Below are positions 34,679 to 47,200 of a DNA stretch of 64,000 nt, in pieces. Made by a program: the position numbers and the translations under genes. The notes under the pieces are model-generated. The model had not been told where the DNA came from, ran no database searches, and was given only the letters and a program-made list of their open reading frames with translations. The DNA is from Lycocorax pyrrhopterus obiensis (lineage: Eukaryota > Chordata > Aves > Passeriformes > Paradisaeidae). Position 1 is the first letter of the stretch; every line of letters begins with the position of its first letter. Location: contig JACSVZ010000002.1 of NCBI GenBank assembly GCA_014706295.1, forward strand, positions 18,150,494 through 18,214,493, in the 5' to 3' direction.

Positions 34679-35403
34679 TGATTTTGAATGGGATAGAGTT
34701 AATTTACTTCACAGTAGCTGGTATGGGCTGTGTTTTGGATTTGTGCTGTAAAGAGTGTTGATAACACGGGGTTGTGTTTGTTAATGCTGAGCAGCTCTTA
34801 TATAGCACCAAGGCCTTTTCTGCTCCTTACTCCGCCTGCGAGTGGGCAGGGGCTGCACAAGAACCTGTGAGGGGACAGAGCCAGGATGCTGACCCTAAGT
34901 GAGCAGGGGGATATTCCATAGCATATGGCATCGTGGCCCATATATAAAACTGGGGGCAGAAGAAGGAAGGGGGAGGACATTCAGAGTGATGTCCTTTGTG
35001 GTGGTGGTGGAGTGTCGGTGGAGGTCCACCCCCTGGAGGTGTTTAGAAAAAACTGGACATGGCACTTAGAACCATGGTCTAATTGACTTGGTGGTGCCTA
35101 GTCAAAGGTTGGACTCAATGATCTCAGAGGTCTTTTTGAACCTAATTGATTCTGTGATTCTGTTTGTCTTACCAAGTCACTTTTAACATGCGATGGAGCC
35201 CTGTTCTCCTGGGGATGGCTGAATACCTGCCTAGCCATGGGAAGTGGTGAATGAATTCCTTGTGTTGCTTTGCTTGCATAAGCAGCTCTTGTTTTGCCTA
35301 TTAAACTGATTTTTCTCACTTTTCTGATTCTCTCCCCCATCTTACAGGAGGGGGAGTGCATGAGAGGCTGTGTGGGGCTGACAGCTGATGTTAAACCATG
35401 ACA
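34679..35403 (+). mobile_element. Solo LTR of an avian endogenous retrovirus, interrupted by a CR1
   Basis: A long-terminal-repeat sequence begins TGATTTTGAATGGGATAGAG and ends GTTAAACCATGACA. It contains TATATAAA (34941-34948) and an ATTAAA polyadenylation signal (35300-35305), so it is read on the plus strand. It resembles a repeat common in bird genomes. No retroviral genes flank it, so it is a solo LTR left by recombination. A CR1 fragment at 35000-35162 splits it. The outer target duplication was not clear. Confidence 0.8.
35000..35162 (+). mobile_element. CR1 fragment nested in the LTR, with TTTGT target duplication
   Basis: GGAGGTGTTTAGAAAAAACT, GGACTCAATGATCTCAGAGG and the tail GATTCTGTGATTCTG are CR1 3' UTR. 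TTTGT occurs immediately before (34995-34999) and right after (35163-35167). Removing the insert restores continuity of the LTR. Confidence 0.85.
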
Positions 35404-38400
35404 GGATGTAGATTAGAAAACACGACAGATCAGTATCAGACACAGTGAGACAATCTAGGGATGTCTCCTGGAAACAGCAAGAGAAAACAACAAAGAAATG
35501 GGAAACAGTGAGACTACAAGCTGTGGGACCAGCAGGCACTGAGGCCACTGGTTGGGTAGTTAGCTCAACGTTTTTTGCAACAAAAGGGTGAAGTGACTTT
35601 GGAGCAGTTTCTACTTCACAAGAACTTGGCACCATGTTTTATAGCAAACTTGCACAACACTGGCACCACTAAAAGAAAGATGTTACACACTGTGGAGCCT
35701 GTGGAGAGCTTTGTTACTTTTATGCGGCATGGATGAGGGAGTGAAAACCAGCAGTGAACAGGTCCTGCTGAAGAGCTTTTTTTGTCTCTTACTCTAAAAT
35801 ACGCAAAGAGATCCTGCGGAGCCCAAGCATTTGGTCTGCTGGAAGACAGAGTCAAAGAAACCCTCTGCTGTGCTCATATGCAAGGCAGGACTAGCATGAG
35901 AAGAGCTGGTTGTGGACAGTATTTGAATAGGTGGGTGCAGCCTGGGCAAAGGGCTGCATGACTAACAGGATATGCTGCTCACTTTGATATGATTGCTCTT
36001 CTCATCTTACTCTATTTCCCCCAACATCTATCCAACTTCAAGCAAGAACTGGCTTCAATTATGCTTTGTACAAGGTTTCCATAGATGGCATCTTAGCATG
36101 CCAGTGAAACATCAATGAGCTAGAAGAACTAGCTGGTTCATTAGCATGAAAATAAGCTCACTCTTCATGAAAGAAAAGCTCCTTGTGTCCCCAATACTCC
36201 AATTTCTTCCATGTCCTACAAATAACGTTTTTATAGGTCAAAGACATGTATGCTTGTGTATGTATGTCTCTCCCACCCTAAGTTTCTCTCATGCCTGTGC
36301 ATACTCTACCTATACGTCAATTCTAAATTCTGCCTGGGTGATAGTGGACAAGGAAGGCCAGATAAAGTTATGCCACTATTTCTGATATCTTTCAGTGTCA
36401 GAGACATTGTTTGTATAAAAGAAAAATAATAAGCTCATTAAGAGGGCTAAAGAGCTGTTAATTCATCTACAAAGATCTGCTGTAATAGCAGTTCTGGTGA
36501 ACCGAAAAAATCATGTCCTGTATACACAGTTGTATTGCAAACAGAGTCCTTTGGTCGTTTCCCTCTGTACCATTTGGGAAGAGGTGCAGCTGCCTGGGAG
36601 CGGAGGAGGTACAGTGGCACAGCTGTAGAGTTAGAGCGTTTGTGTTATTGGATGTGCCAGTGGGTGGTTGTACAGGCATATCTGTGCTCTGTGTTTTCAT
36701 CTCTGTGTAAATGTGTTATTAAATCCCTAGACACATAGAAATTCCCTCAGCTGTGAAGTGCTGAAGCTAGCAGAGTACTCTGGAAATACAGAAATGTATT
36801 TGGGCCATGCTCTTTACCTTTCCCATACTGACCATTGCTGGAGATGGGTTACTTTCTTTAATAGACTCCTGGCTTGAGCCTGTCTGTCCATTCCTATGCT
36901 TCGTTGCAATGTGTTTGGGATTTTAATTACATGGGTTGGTTGGGGTTTTTTTGCTTTTTTCCAGTCTTCTGAAGGAAAGTAAGTAGTGCCAAAGAGTTGC
37001 TGGGAGGAAGACTCTTGTATAAACCAGCAAGAGGGCTATGAATATAATAAATGTTTTAGTGCACTTTTCTATCTTGACTAAGTTGACACGCTGGCCAGTA
37101 AATGTCTACTGCCTCTGCAGTTTCCATTCTGACACTCTGTGTCAATAGTGAGCTGGATTTACAGAGAAATGAATCATGTAGTAGAAGAGGTGCCAATTCA
37201 TGCAAAGAAGCTGTAGATGAAAAAATATGTCACCATTCAAAGCCCACATTTACAAATGAAAGAATTGTTTTTCCCTGAAGAAAAGTTTAGTGAGAAAAGT
37301 GACAGAATAAAAGTTCTTCTTGGATCTTCTGAGAGCTCTGTATTCTTCTCAGGATCCAGAGTTAATCAGCAACAGAGATTTCCTGGAGGAAGGGTTCATT
37401 TTAATTTCTACATGCACAAGGGTGCACGGTTTGAGGAAGTGATGTCCCACCAATGCTTTAGTTTAGCAGTGGGTAATCAGAAACTATTTGAAATGTCCCA
37501 ATTCTATAAATTACACTGCAGCTGTTCTCTGCTAGCATAAAGATAAAACAAATGTAAGTTAACCTCAGTGTTCCTACTGCTCAGGGATCAAGGGCAACAG
37601 AAGAGAAGCATGGAAGTGCTGGTGGTGCTGCTGCCAGCTCGGTGTCTGCTGGGGGAAGAACAGTCCACTTCTGCAGGGAAGTGTTTACCAGAAGCACCCC
37701 TCAGAAACAGGTCTCAGCCAAAAACTCATCTGCAGAGCCTGGAATTACTCCATTAGCCACAATGGTCCCAGCACACACAGAACAAGCAAAAGCAGAGGTA
37801 TGCAGGGCCAAAGCATTAGACTCTTTCATACCAAAACCTCTACTGCAGCATGCAATCCCACTGACACCACCATCAGTTTGGTCTGCTGCTTTACCAGCTC
37901 ACGTTCATCAGAAACATAGAAATCATACCTGATCTTTTATCAATACAGTCCAGATTTGTATTTCTTGATATGCAGATGTGCTATATATTAGGCATTGTGG
38001 TTTTCAATGCCAAATCAAAACCAAAATTCTTTTTAATGAGTAGTGGGGGCAGCAGGGTGTGTGTGTGTGTGTGCACATGTGGTGTGTCACTTGCAGATGC
38101 CTTGGAAGAGACCATGCAGGAAGCTGAGCAGGGCACTACATCGTTTTGGCAGAGTCAATACTAAGCAGGGCAGTTCCCGTGAACAGGAGGAACGAGTCTT
38201 CACGCCAGCTTCTCTCAGAAGCACAGACACCACAGTGACGATGACTTAGAGGTGCCTCGTTCAAATCAGGATCTTCAGTCCCCATCACTGTCCTGCGATA
38301 ACCATCTACATGCCCTCTCTTTCAAGAAGCTGAGCACATCTCATTTGGTTTTCATTCTGCACAGCTGCTGGGCATGATGCCCATTTCTGTGTCATTGCTT

Positions 38401-39700
38401 GGTGGTTACAGCTGTGGAGGAATGAACCTCATCTCAGTTCTTACCTTTGCTTAAGACAGCTCTTCCCCTTGCAGGAGAGCACCTAATTACAAGGATCTTG
38501 TTCTAGGTAGGGTACAGTTTCTACATTTTACAGTAAAAGTTTACATGTCTATGCAGTAAACATTTCTGGAAGCAGGTACTGGAGACCCAGACTCTTTTTT
38601 CCCAAAGGAACAGCCTAATTGCTACCCCCAAATATTAAGCTGAAGAGGTTGCTCAACTTTTCTGTTTCTGTAGTCTATTAATCCTGCATTCTTTTCTACA
38701 TGACAGCAGATCTTCAAAAGGGGATGCTGAGTGCTTAGTGGCCAGAATAGATCCTGCAATGAGGTAGCTGCAGACTGTTTTGTTCGTGCTTAGGAAGGCA
38801 TCAAGCCTGACTCCTTCTGTGTGACTGATCTGCCCAGTGAACTATTATGTAAAAGGAAATATGAGCCCTTCCCCATCTGCTCCTTAAATGAAGGTAGGTG
38901 ATCAAATCCCTCAGGCACAGCCCAAACCAAATGGTGTGCTGGGCATGTCCTGGGAATATTCACCCAGCTGAGCCCTGTAGAAACATTTAAACATTTTGTT
39001 TTCTGATTCAGTTCTGGAATGAGTGTGAGCTGAGCTGCTTTTATCAAGGCTGGGGGAATTCTTCACCAGACCACGGACACAACTACAGGTCCCTGATTAA
39101 CATCAAATAAAAAAGTGTGGCATCTCTTGACTTACTTGGCAAATAAAGTGTAGTTTTCAAAGCAACAATTTGAGATTGAAGTGTTTATATTCTACCTAGA
39201 TCTTAATTCTGACATCCAAGTGCATTGCAATTTTGAAGTGACAGAACTCAGACATTACAAAGTTCAAACTGTGAAAGACGTAAAACATTCCTGGATCCTA
39301 CATTTTTGGATCATCAAATTCTGCATTATTCAATGCAGGATATAGTATTTGGTTTTATTTGTTTAGATAATTATTTTATGTAAAGTGAGCTTATATGTCT
39401 AGAAATTTCCCAATTTTTATTATGAAAAACTGCATTTTGGGTTTGGTTTTTTTTCATATCAATTTTTATTAGAAACTAAAGAAATTGCTTTCTTTTCAAG
39501 ACCTCCTCAAACACAGTAAGTCATACTTTAACATTATGGTTCCAATACAAAATAATGAAATTCCAATGTAAGAAAGCTATACAAAATGATAGCTAGCAGG
39601 AAATTAATTCTTATTTTACTTCAATTTACTGGACTTTCAAAGTTGTGGGTTTCTATACTGATTCATACCTGTCAGTGAGAGCATATGATTTTCCATCAGT
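35404..39700. other. Intergenic, nothing recognised apart from a GT repeat
   Basis: No gene is recognised. A (GT)n tract lies at 38057-38073. An open frame at 37217-37540 on the plus strand has no recognisable domain. Confidence 0.4.
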
Positions 39701-39709
39701 CTCCTACCT

Positions 39710-39817
39710 GCTACATAGCAATGATAAGAAACACATCCTCGTCTTTCTCTCAATTCTGCCAGCACATCCTGCATTTTGTCTCCAGAGTTCTTTTTCATTC
39801 TGATGTCTAGAGGACTG
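39710..39817 (-). other. Exon-like segment after a strong pyrimidine tract
   Basis: A T-rich tract and TTATGTTCAG precede an open stretch encoding PLDIRMKKNSGDKMQDVLAE and LRERRGCVSYHCYVAG. It is followed by a possible donor, AGCAG|GTAGGA. It does not join in phase directly to the open frame at 40310-40409, so an intermediate exon would be needed. Function is unknown and it may be chance. Confidence 0.2.
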
Positions 39818-40280
39818 CTGAACATAAGGTAAAAAAAACCCAAATGAACATGAGGCCATATAAGCAAATTTACAACATAAAGATAAAATGTTCCCCTAAG
39901 GGCTACCAGGAAATCATGCTGCATGTCAAAGGAGGAAGGAGAGGGAGTGGTGGGGTCATGCTCATGAGCAGTAATGAATACACCAGATACAAATCTCCTC
40001 CTCAACCCAAAGCAGTCAAGGCAAGTGACTGTGCTTATACAAACATTAAAAAGTTAAAACAACACAGACCCTAATTTTTAAAATCACATTTTTGGTGGGC
40101 AGGAAGTAAATGGCTTGTTGTAGGTGTTCTGGTCTTCTGAAATTCAGTTCTGTACAACGTTGCCTGCACTGGCCTAACTGCTGTACAGGACGTTTTCTCA
40201 GTTTTCCACAGTAAACTCGATTGATAGTGGTGCTCTCTGAAATACTCCAGTACATTCCTGACAGTTTCACCAGTAAGTAT

Positions 40281-40409
40281 TTACCAGAGTGTTCTAGCCA
40301 GTATTTTACCTCTCTTAGAAGCACCGCCACTCTTCAGCAACACCATGTTACCCAAGGCTGCAAGAAATACAAATTCCCTGTCTAAAACCGCTGCCTTCTC
40401 GGAGTCCAT
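40281..40409 (-). CDS. Unassigned 42-codon open frame with exon-like ending
   Basis: I do not recognise this. The ATG at 40409 opens MDSEKAAVLDREFVFLAALG followed by NMVLLKSGGASKRGKILART and LW, then TAA. Its residue mix looks coding, and AAGAGAG|GTAAAATAC at 40310/40309 could be a splice donor. It lies 0.66 kb downstream of the ARMC3 stop on the same strand. It could be a first coding exon of a small gene, a retrocopy fragment, or chance. Confidence 0.25.
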   Translation of the reverse strand: MDSEKAAVLDREFVFLAALGNMVLLKSGGASKRGKILARTLW

Positions 40410-40933
40410 TTTATCTTCACATCAAAAATAAAGAACTTAAACAGAGATCACAAGCATTAACTTATCAATCATCTGTCTTTCCTGTGCCAGAACAAACAGT
40501 ATTTACTTTTATCCAGAGTATCCTATAATCTGTAAATATTAACTCTGCCAAGTTCTAAGAAATACAAATGGGATTTTTTTCTACAGAGGCTGAAAGTATA
40601 CTGTTATTGTAGTTCTAATTCTAAGTTCTTGTGTTATTTCACACAAAAATTATCCAGCTGTTTTTAGGTGACTTGTTGTTTCATCAGATGTCACATTTTC
40701 CCGCTTTATGGACATGAAATTCCTATAAATGTGCATGGGATTTGAAGGAAAATTTTAAAAAAGAATATGTGGTATTGGAATTTAAGTCTATTCAATAAGC
40801 GTTGTAATGTTAGCACACACCAAATGTTATTGATTACCAAATTTTAACCTGTAGTTTTGCAGTTTAGTCTTAAAATAGTACAAAAAAATTTAACAAAATT
40901 TTTAAGCACTGAAGTTAGATACCAAAACCATGT

Positions 40934-41044
40934 TTTATTAAATCTTTAAGGCAACATACCAGATATGCTTCTTTTTGATAGTTGGATAGGAACCCCCTTA
41001 TGTTTCATAAATACAGCACTGCAAACATATTTAAAATATTTATT
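40934..41044 (-). terminator. ARMC3: Candidate ARMC3 polyadenylation signals
   Basis: AATAAA occurs on the minus strand at 41044-41039, only 23 nt after the stop codon, and again at 40939-40934. Either could end the transcript; the first would give an unusually short 3' UTR. Confidence 0.45.
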
Positions 41045-41066
41045 TTGATAAAATTCATCAAGATGA

Positions 41067-41267
41067 TTAAATACGTTTGTATTGATCAGCCTTTGCAGTT
41101 CCTTGTTTCATCAAACAGCCTGGTTCAAACATCAGATCTACAACATACTCTTGAGGAGGAAGCAGAAGCCCTTTGGGAGAGTCTTCAACCAATTTAACTT
41201 CATTCCAAGCTCTGTTATACTTGCCACGAACTAAACTACAGCCAATGCCAATTCTGTCTGCTATCAC
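41067..41267 (-). CDS. ARMC3: ARMC3 last exon, EDR1-type domain and stop
   Basis: Acceptor CTTTTTTAG|GTGATA; stop codon at 41069-41067. The exon encodes [40 protein letters not shown] and [10 protein letters not shown], then about 16 more residues to the C-terminus (66 in all). The first codon is an internal Val, not a start. [18 protein letters not shown] is the most conserved block of this domain and is shared with plant EDR1/CTR1-type kinases. Confidence 0.97.
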   Translation of the reverse strand: MIADRIGIGCSLVRGKYNRAWNEVKLVEDSPKGLLLPPQEYVVDLMFEPGCLMKQGTAKADQYKRI

Positions 41268-44200
41268 CTAAAAAAGAAAGAAAAAGTAGTTAATCACAGT
41301 TCATTCATGTAGCTTCTGTGATACATAGCAAGGCCCAGAGATGCTTAAAAACAGAACAAAACAAAACAAAACAGAACAAAACAAACACCTGAAAGGCCTA
41401 GAGCTTTCTTGGAACTGTTCTCAAGTGTTACAAAATTCAAACCTTTATTGTTGGTTTTGCTTAGAAAATGTAGACTTTTAAATGTTATTTCTCACATATC
41501 CTATGCACAACATGAAAAACATTGATTTTAACTCTTTTCAAACACTGATACATTTGTTTATCAGCCAGTCCTTCAGACCTCAAATTAAGTGCAACACCCA
41601 CAGTACCCAGAAATGTTTTTTTTCTATTTGGAAGACTTACTTCGGAATAACATTTTGAAGTCTATTCAAGCAATGAGGTGTAGGCACACTGCACACATAC
41701 AGCTAGCATGAAATATTAAGTGTAAAAATGTAACATTTTTATCAGTGTAAGTTTAGGACTGTTGCTTCACTTGGAAGGACACTCCTTGCTTTTCAGCCCT
41801 GGAAATGTGGGAAGCAATGAAATGTGAGGCAAGTGTCTGCTAGATGAAACACCTGCCTTTCCTGTGGGCTGCACTGTCACAGACAGACCTATAATGGTTT
41901 CCAGCTACCAAACTGCTTTTTCAACACGCATCTGCTGTGAAGGAATGAAATCCTGGAAGACTTTTAACTGGTTACAAATGGACAAGGATATCCATTGCTT
42001 AGAGTGCTGTGGCTTTAAGGGAGATGTCCTGTCCCTACAAAAGTTTCTTAGGACAGTGGAGCATAATTAACTCACACCCTCAGAACGTCATAAAATAAGT
42101 TGGAAACTTTCTCTCCCTAGGGATACCATAAATTTAGGGTCGTACTCTCTCTCCTGTGTACTCTTTCCTAGGTCCTCCCTGCTTAATGTGCTAGGCCCTT
42201 GTTTCTCTTTTTCTTTCCATTCAAGAAAGAGAAAAATCCGGCCAAGGAAAAAGGATGGGACAGATAACCAGGCTGCACCATCCATCTTCATATGAGGAAA
42301 GAAGAAATAAAACTTCCCAGTTTAAGAAACTAGAACACAGAAGTTGTTATATACTATCACAGAATACTGGATAGATACCAAATATAAATTGTCCCAACAA
42401 GTTTACATTTGCAGCATGGAAAAAGAAGGAAGCTGCATAATTCAATATTTTACAGTTTACAGAAAATGTAAAATGTTTTGACTCCAAATCAAATCCTTTG
42501 GCTTTTTGCCATTTATCAAGTATTCTGCTGATATCACTTAAGACAATTTAATGACAACAAGAATGTTTACAGAAAGAAGCAATGCTGGCTTTCATTCACT
42601 GGGAAATCAACTTTGCTGGTGAAAAATTATGAAACTGTATGCAAAAGATTTTACATGAATATAAATACTGTATTATACTGATGCAAATATACTTTAGTTT
42701 AGAATATCCATTTAACAAAAATATGTTACATTGCAAAATAAATTATAATGTACCTTGAAAAGTAAAGCCCTGTGATAGAACGTCCCTCTTTTGATTTTCC
42801 CGATAGGCACAATGTTGCACTTCAGTTCAAATTCTATTTCACTCATCTGAAGTTCCCAGCTGAAGTTGTGTAGTTTCTCTCTTTCAACAGGGCCACCCAT
42901 CTTGTCTGCGACAAACCTGTTCCAAATGCATACCGGGATCAATTACATCTATAATTCCTCTTGTATTTATTGCAAAAATGTAGCACAATGAGAGACTGTA
43001 ATACTTTTCCTATGTTTGCCTAATTAATTTTTTTAATTCAGTAATTGGTATTTTAAATATGCTTATTGATAAATACAGATAACCATAACTCAGGTGATTC
43101 ATATTTGTCACAGACCTAAACCAAGGTGCAAAAACAGAGATTCTGGAGAGGTGTAGTATAGGCACAAAGTCCTCAGAAAAAGTCATCAATAACAGTGTAA
43201 TTACTGAGGAAGTAATTACAGAACCTGGTGTTCATGTTTACAGGCAACAGATTAGGTGAATTACGTATTACAGGCCCCAGATCTATCATTTGTTTGAAAA
43301 AGTAATAAAGGCATGAGAATATATATGACAAAAAGGAAGCCATAGTAATGATCCCAACATAGGAAAGCAGCTGTATTCATGGAAGGTACTTAATTTCTAC
43401 ATGTGTTTTCTTATATTCCAGCCAGTATTCTGGGGGTGAGAGGTATTTATCCATTAAAACAAATGGCTCAGAAACAGAAACAGATCAGAACACACAGTCA
43501 GTGCAAGCTCTGCCAAAAGCATGTCTTTTGGGGGACTGTGCACACACAGGACCACGACTTGGTTTGTAAGTCTCCCCATACACACACACCTTCACCTCCC
43601 CTGTGCAGGGTCACTGTACGTAAAGACCTTTGCTTCCCTCAGTGTCTCAGCCACAGGCACAAGGGTTATTGAGGTCTCTCACTCTAGACAAGATGTGGCA
43701 GAGCTGACATGAAAATCACAAGCCATTGCTTCAGACCAGCTAAAACCTGCATCTCCTCCTCTGCAGAAGCGGTGAACATGTTCCTCTGCACAGCACAAGC
43801 AAGGCAACCTCCGAGGCTTCACTTGCCAAAACTTAGGGTTGAGGAGGCACCGGTTGCAATAGCATGGGCACAGAGAGATATCCCCAAGCGTGTCAGATGG
43901 AGTGTCTTGACGCTGGGAATTACTGGGTGAAGCTGAGAAAGTGTGGGGCTCGAGGCAGTCCCTTGTGCTGTGTGTGCCCATGGCCAGCCCTCATTACAGA
44001 GAGCAAAGCTGCCCGAGCCGACACACTCACCACTACACAAAGGTGCGCTGTGTTTTTTCCAAAGGAGACATCCAGCATTACTGATGTCCCCTCACCTAGC
44101 CTGACTCCCTCCCCAATGAGCACAAGAGGAACTCTGCCCAGGCTGCCAGGCTGCTGAGGGATGCTGCAGCTGCCTTCTCCCCCACTCCCTATTCAACACA

Positions 44201-47200
44201 TGCTATTCAGGCAGCTGCCTGAAATGGAACACAAGCAGAAAAATCCCCACAGAAAACATTCTACTTAAATTTCCCATGATTGTTTCACTGGGTTGTGTGT
44301 CTGCAAGTATTTCACTGGTATGTTAGAAGAGCGGATTTAAAAGAGAATTTTATGGATTCCACCTTGAGGAAGGCAGCATGATTTATACACAGCTGGATAG
44401 TTAAGGATGAATATCTGTCCTGTCAAATTCTGCAATCAATGGAAAAGTCATTCCTCATATCACATTAGACCACTTCATTAAAAATGAGAGTTAGTAAAAG
44501 TAACAAATGTTGTGAGAGTAAGTGGGATCTGACACCAAACTCTCCAGATCCAGGAGGCAGCCAGGAAACTGCTAAGATATAAAGGTTTAGCTAGGGAGAA
44601 GATGAAAACAGACACACTGCTTGGAGATGGCAGTGATCGGTGCCCAGGCTGAGAAGTCAGTGTAACTATGAATCACACATTGATACCAACAGTCTGTACA
44701 TGCACTATTGCAATATTCTGGCACTATTAAATCGTCAGGACATTAATTACAAGAGCACTTAAAAGCTACATTAGAAAACTTGTCCTACGCTTTTGGCTTT
44801 ATAGAAGACAAAATACAACAGAGTTGCTGTCCCAAGGGGTTTCAAAACCAAGTGGGCAGGAAAGATGGTAGGAGAAAGAACAGACCTGATACATGTAACT
44901 TGCAACCATCTTGATTATTAGATTTGTGTTCTAAGTATGCTTTTAAGCTTTGCAAAACCTGGGTCTCTGGGGCTCCTTGATGATGTAGATGCTATATGCA
45001 GCTGATGTGTTCATTGCAAAGAATCAGTACAGATGTATAAATGTGAAAAAGAACATGAAATTGTCTATAAGAATATTTTTTAAATGAGAAAGTGATACTT
45101 TTTTGTTGCAAGTGATACTTTATTTTAAAAAATATTAAATTAATTGCAACGAAATTAGAAACAAGAAGATTAAAATCTAAAATTATGTCAACATTCTGGG
45201 CCAAAGGTGATTTGGATTCCACTTAAGCATCGGAAAATAATTATTTTGGAAAAGTTGTCCTTGGATAAGAAAACAGTTATTTTACCAATTCAGCTTATGG
45301 AAATATCATTTGGTACTTACTGTGCAAGAGCCACAACCTGTTCCCGGGTAGTAGTTAGTGGTAGAATTGTTTTGGAAGCATCATTAATGTAATCCATTAA
45401 AATGAAGTCAGGTGGTGGTAGCCAATGGGAATTTTCTACATTTATTTCCTCCTGGACTTCAGGTGTAACGTCAATAACTTCTTTTGGTTTTTCCTCTTCT
45501 TTTTTCCCCTTCCCTTTTCTTACATTGAAAAAAAATTATACACTTATCTAGAATACTGTAATCTCTAAAGTTCAAATTCAAATACATTAGTTCTCCAACA
45601 GGACATTTAGACAAATTGACTGGGGAGAGATGGAAGGTAGGAGACATAATCTTTTCTCTTGGCAACAAATATCCAAAATCTACAAAGCTGTAGAGAACAC
45701 TTGCGGAACATCCCCTCAGGAGGTGGTTAGGAACAAGTGCCACTAGCTCCATGTTAACATTGTTGTAAATTCTCATTTTATTTTTAGTTAATGGCTCTGA
45801 TATGCCTTTCCCATATATGGATTATCTAGAGGAGACACTTACCTACTATATACATATAGGGCATATTTTTAGTTATGCTTTAGTTCTGTATGGATACGAA
45901 CTAAAAATCATGAGCTCCAATGAGTTTTTACTTGATAAAAATCTGGTCTTCAAATAGAGGAAAAAATGGTATCAAAAGCATGGCTGAAATCTTGACAGGG
46001 CATTCCAAAAGACAGCCTCTGCACTTGCAAGTTCAGGTACTTCAAGCATTATGCAAACTACAGCATGGCTTGTCAGAGAAAGATTTTATAAAAAGTCTGT
46101 GTTTTTACTGACTTTTTTTCATTGCACATGCTTCATATTTTACTAATACTCGGGGTCTGAAAAATGACTATGATCCTAAACAGGCATCTTAAGCACCCAG
46201 CAGAAGTATAAATTAAATTATTGTTCTGCTTCAATTAAATACTGTGCATTTCACAAGTTATGCAGCAACTATAAAATCAGTATCTTACCAGAGGTATTAT
46301 TAAGGTCTACATAATCAGACAGTTTAGGATCTTTCATTTGTGGGAACACAAGAAACTAGTATTTTGTAAGCATTATGTCATTTTTCAGCAAAGATCCTGA
46401 ACAATTCTACTGTGAAATACAACAAAACTTCTGTCCTTCATTTAACAGTTCTGGCTAATTTTTTAAAAATCTATGGAACTTCTGGTGATCTTGGAAGGAA
46501 AAAGAAAAAAAGAAATAAAGGACCACTAGAGTACATGGCTCCAGGACACACTATCAATATTGCATGCTCTTCAAATTATTCTTAAAATTTTTATTATGAA
46601 TAGCACTCTTAAGATGGAAGGCACTGAACAAAGCAAAAGGGCATACACCATTATCAGTAGCTGAATTCAAGCAATTTGTCTTCAGAATACTTTGCAAAAT
46701 TTTCTTTAACCTATTGAGATTTACCATATTCACAAAAAGCCTTTTTCATAGGTATCACAAAGCACATTATTTTAGAAGGATAACCAATTAAGATTTAATC
46801 TTAAAATTATAGAAAATTCACCACCCTCTTAAATAAACTGTTCTGGTTATTAATTACACTTACACTTGGAAAAAAGCAGACAAACAGTTTTCTTTATCTA
46901 ATTTGACTCTATCTAACTATAGCCAGAGAACCTTATAAAGCTAGATTAAATAGCTATCTACTTACCCATTTAACCATTTATACATTACGGTTGAAAATAC
47001 AGTATTTAAAAAATCCTGAATTATTACCAACTCTCTGGTGTCCAGTTCAGGGGGTCTTCAAAAGAACAACTTTTACAAATGCTATAATTCTTGTTTCTTC
47101 ACCATTTGCCTTTTCCCCACTTCTTCCCTTCTATCTTCCCGGTACTTTCTTTTCTCTATGAGAAGTGCACCACTAAATTACAGTGCTATAGGAGAATTTG

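Noticed and set aside
37217..37540. 107-codon plus-strand open frame
   Set aside because: No recognisable domain, no supporting splice signals or neighbouring exons. It cannot be distinguished from chance.
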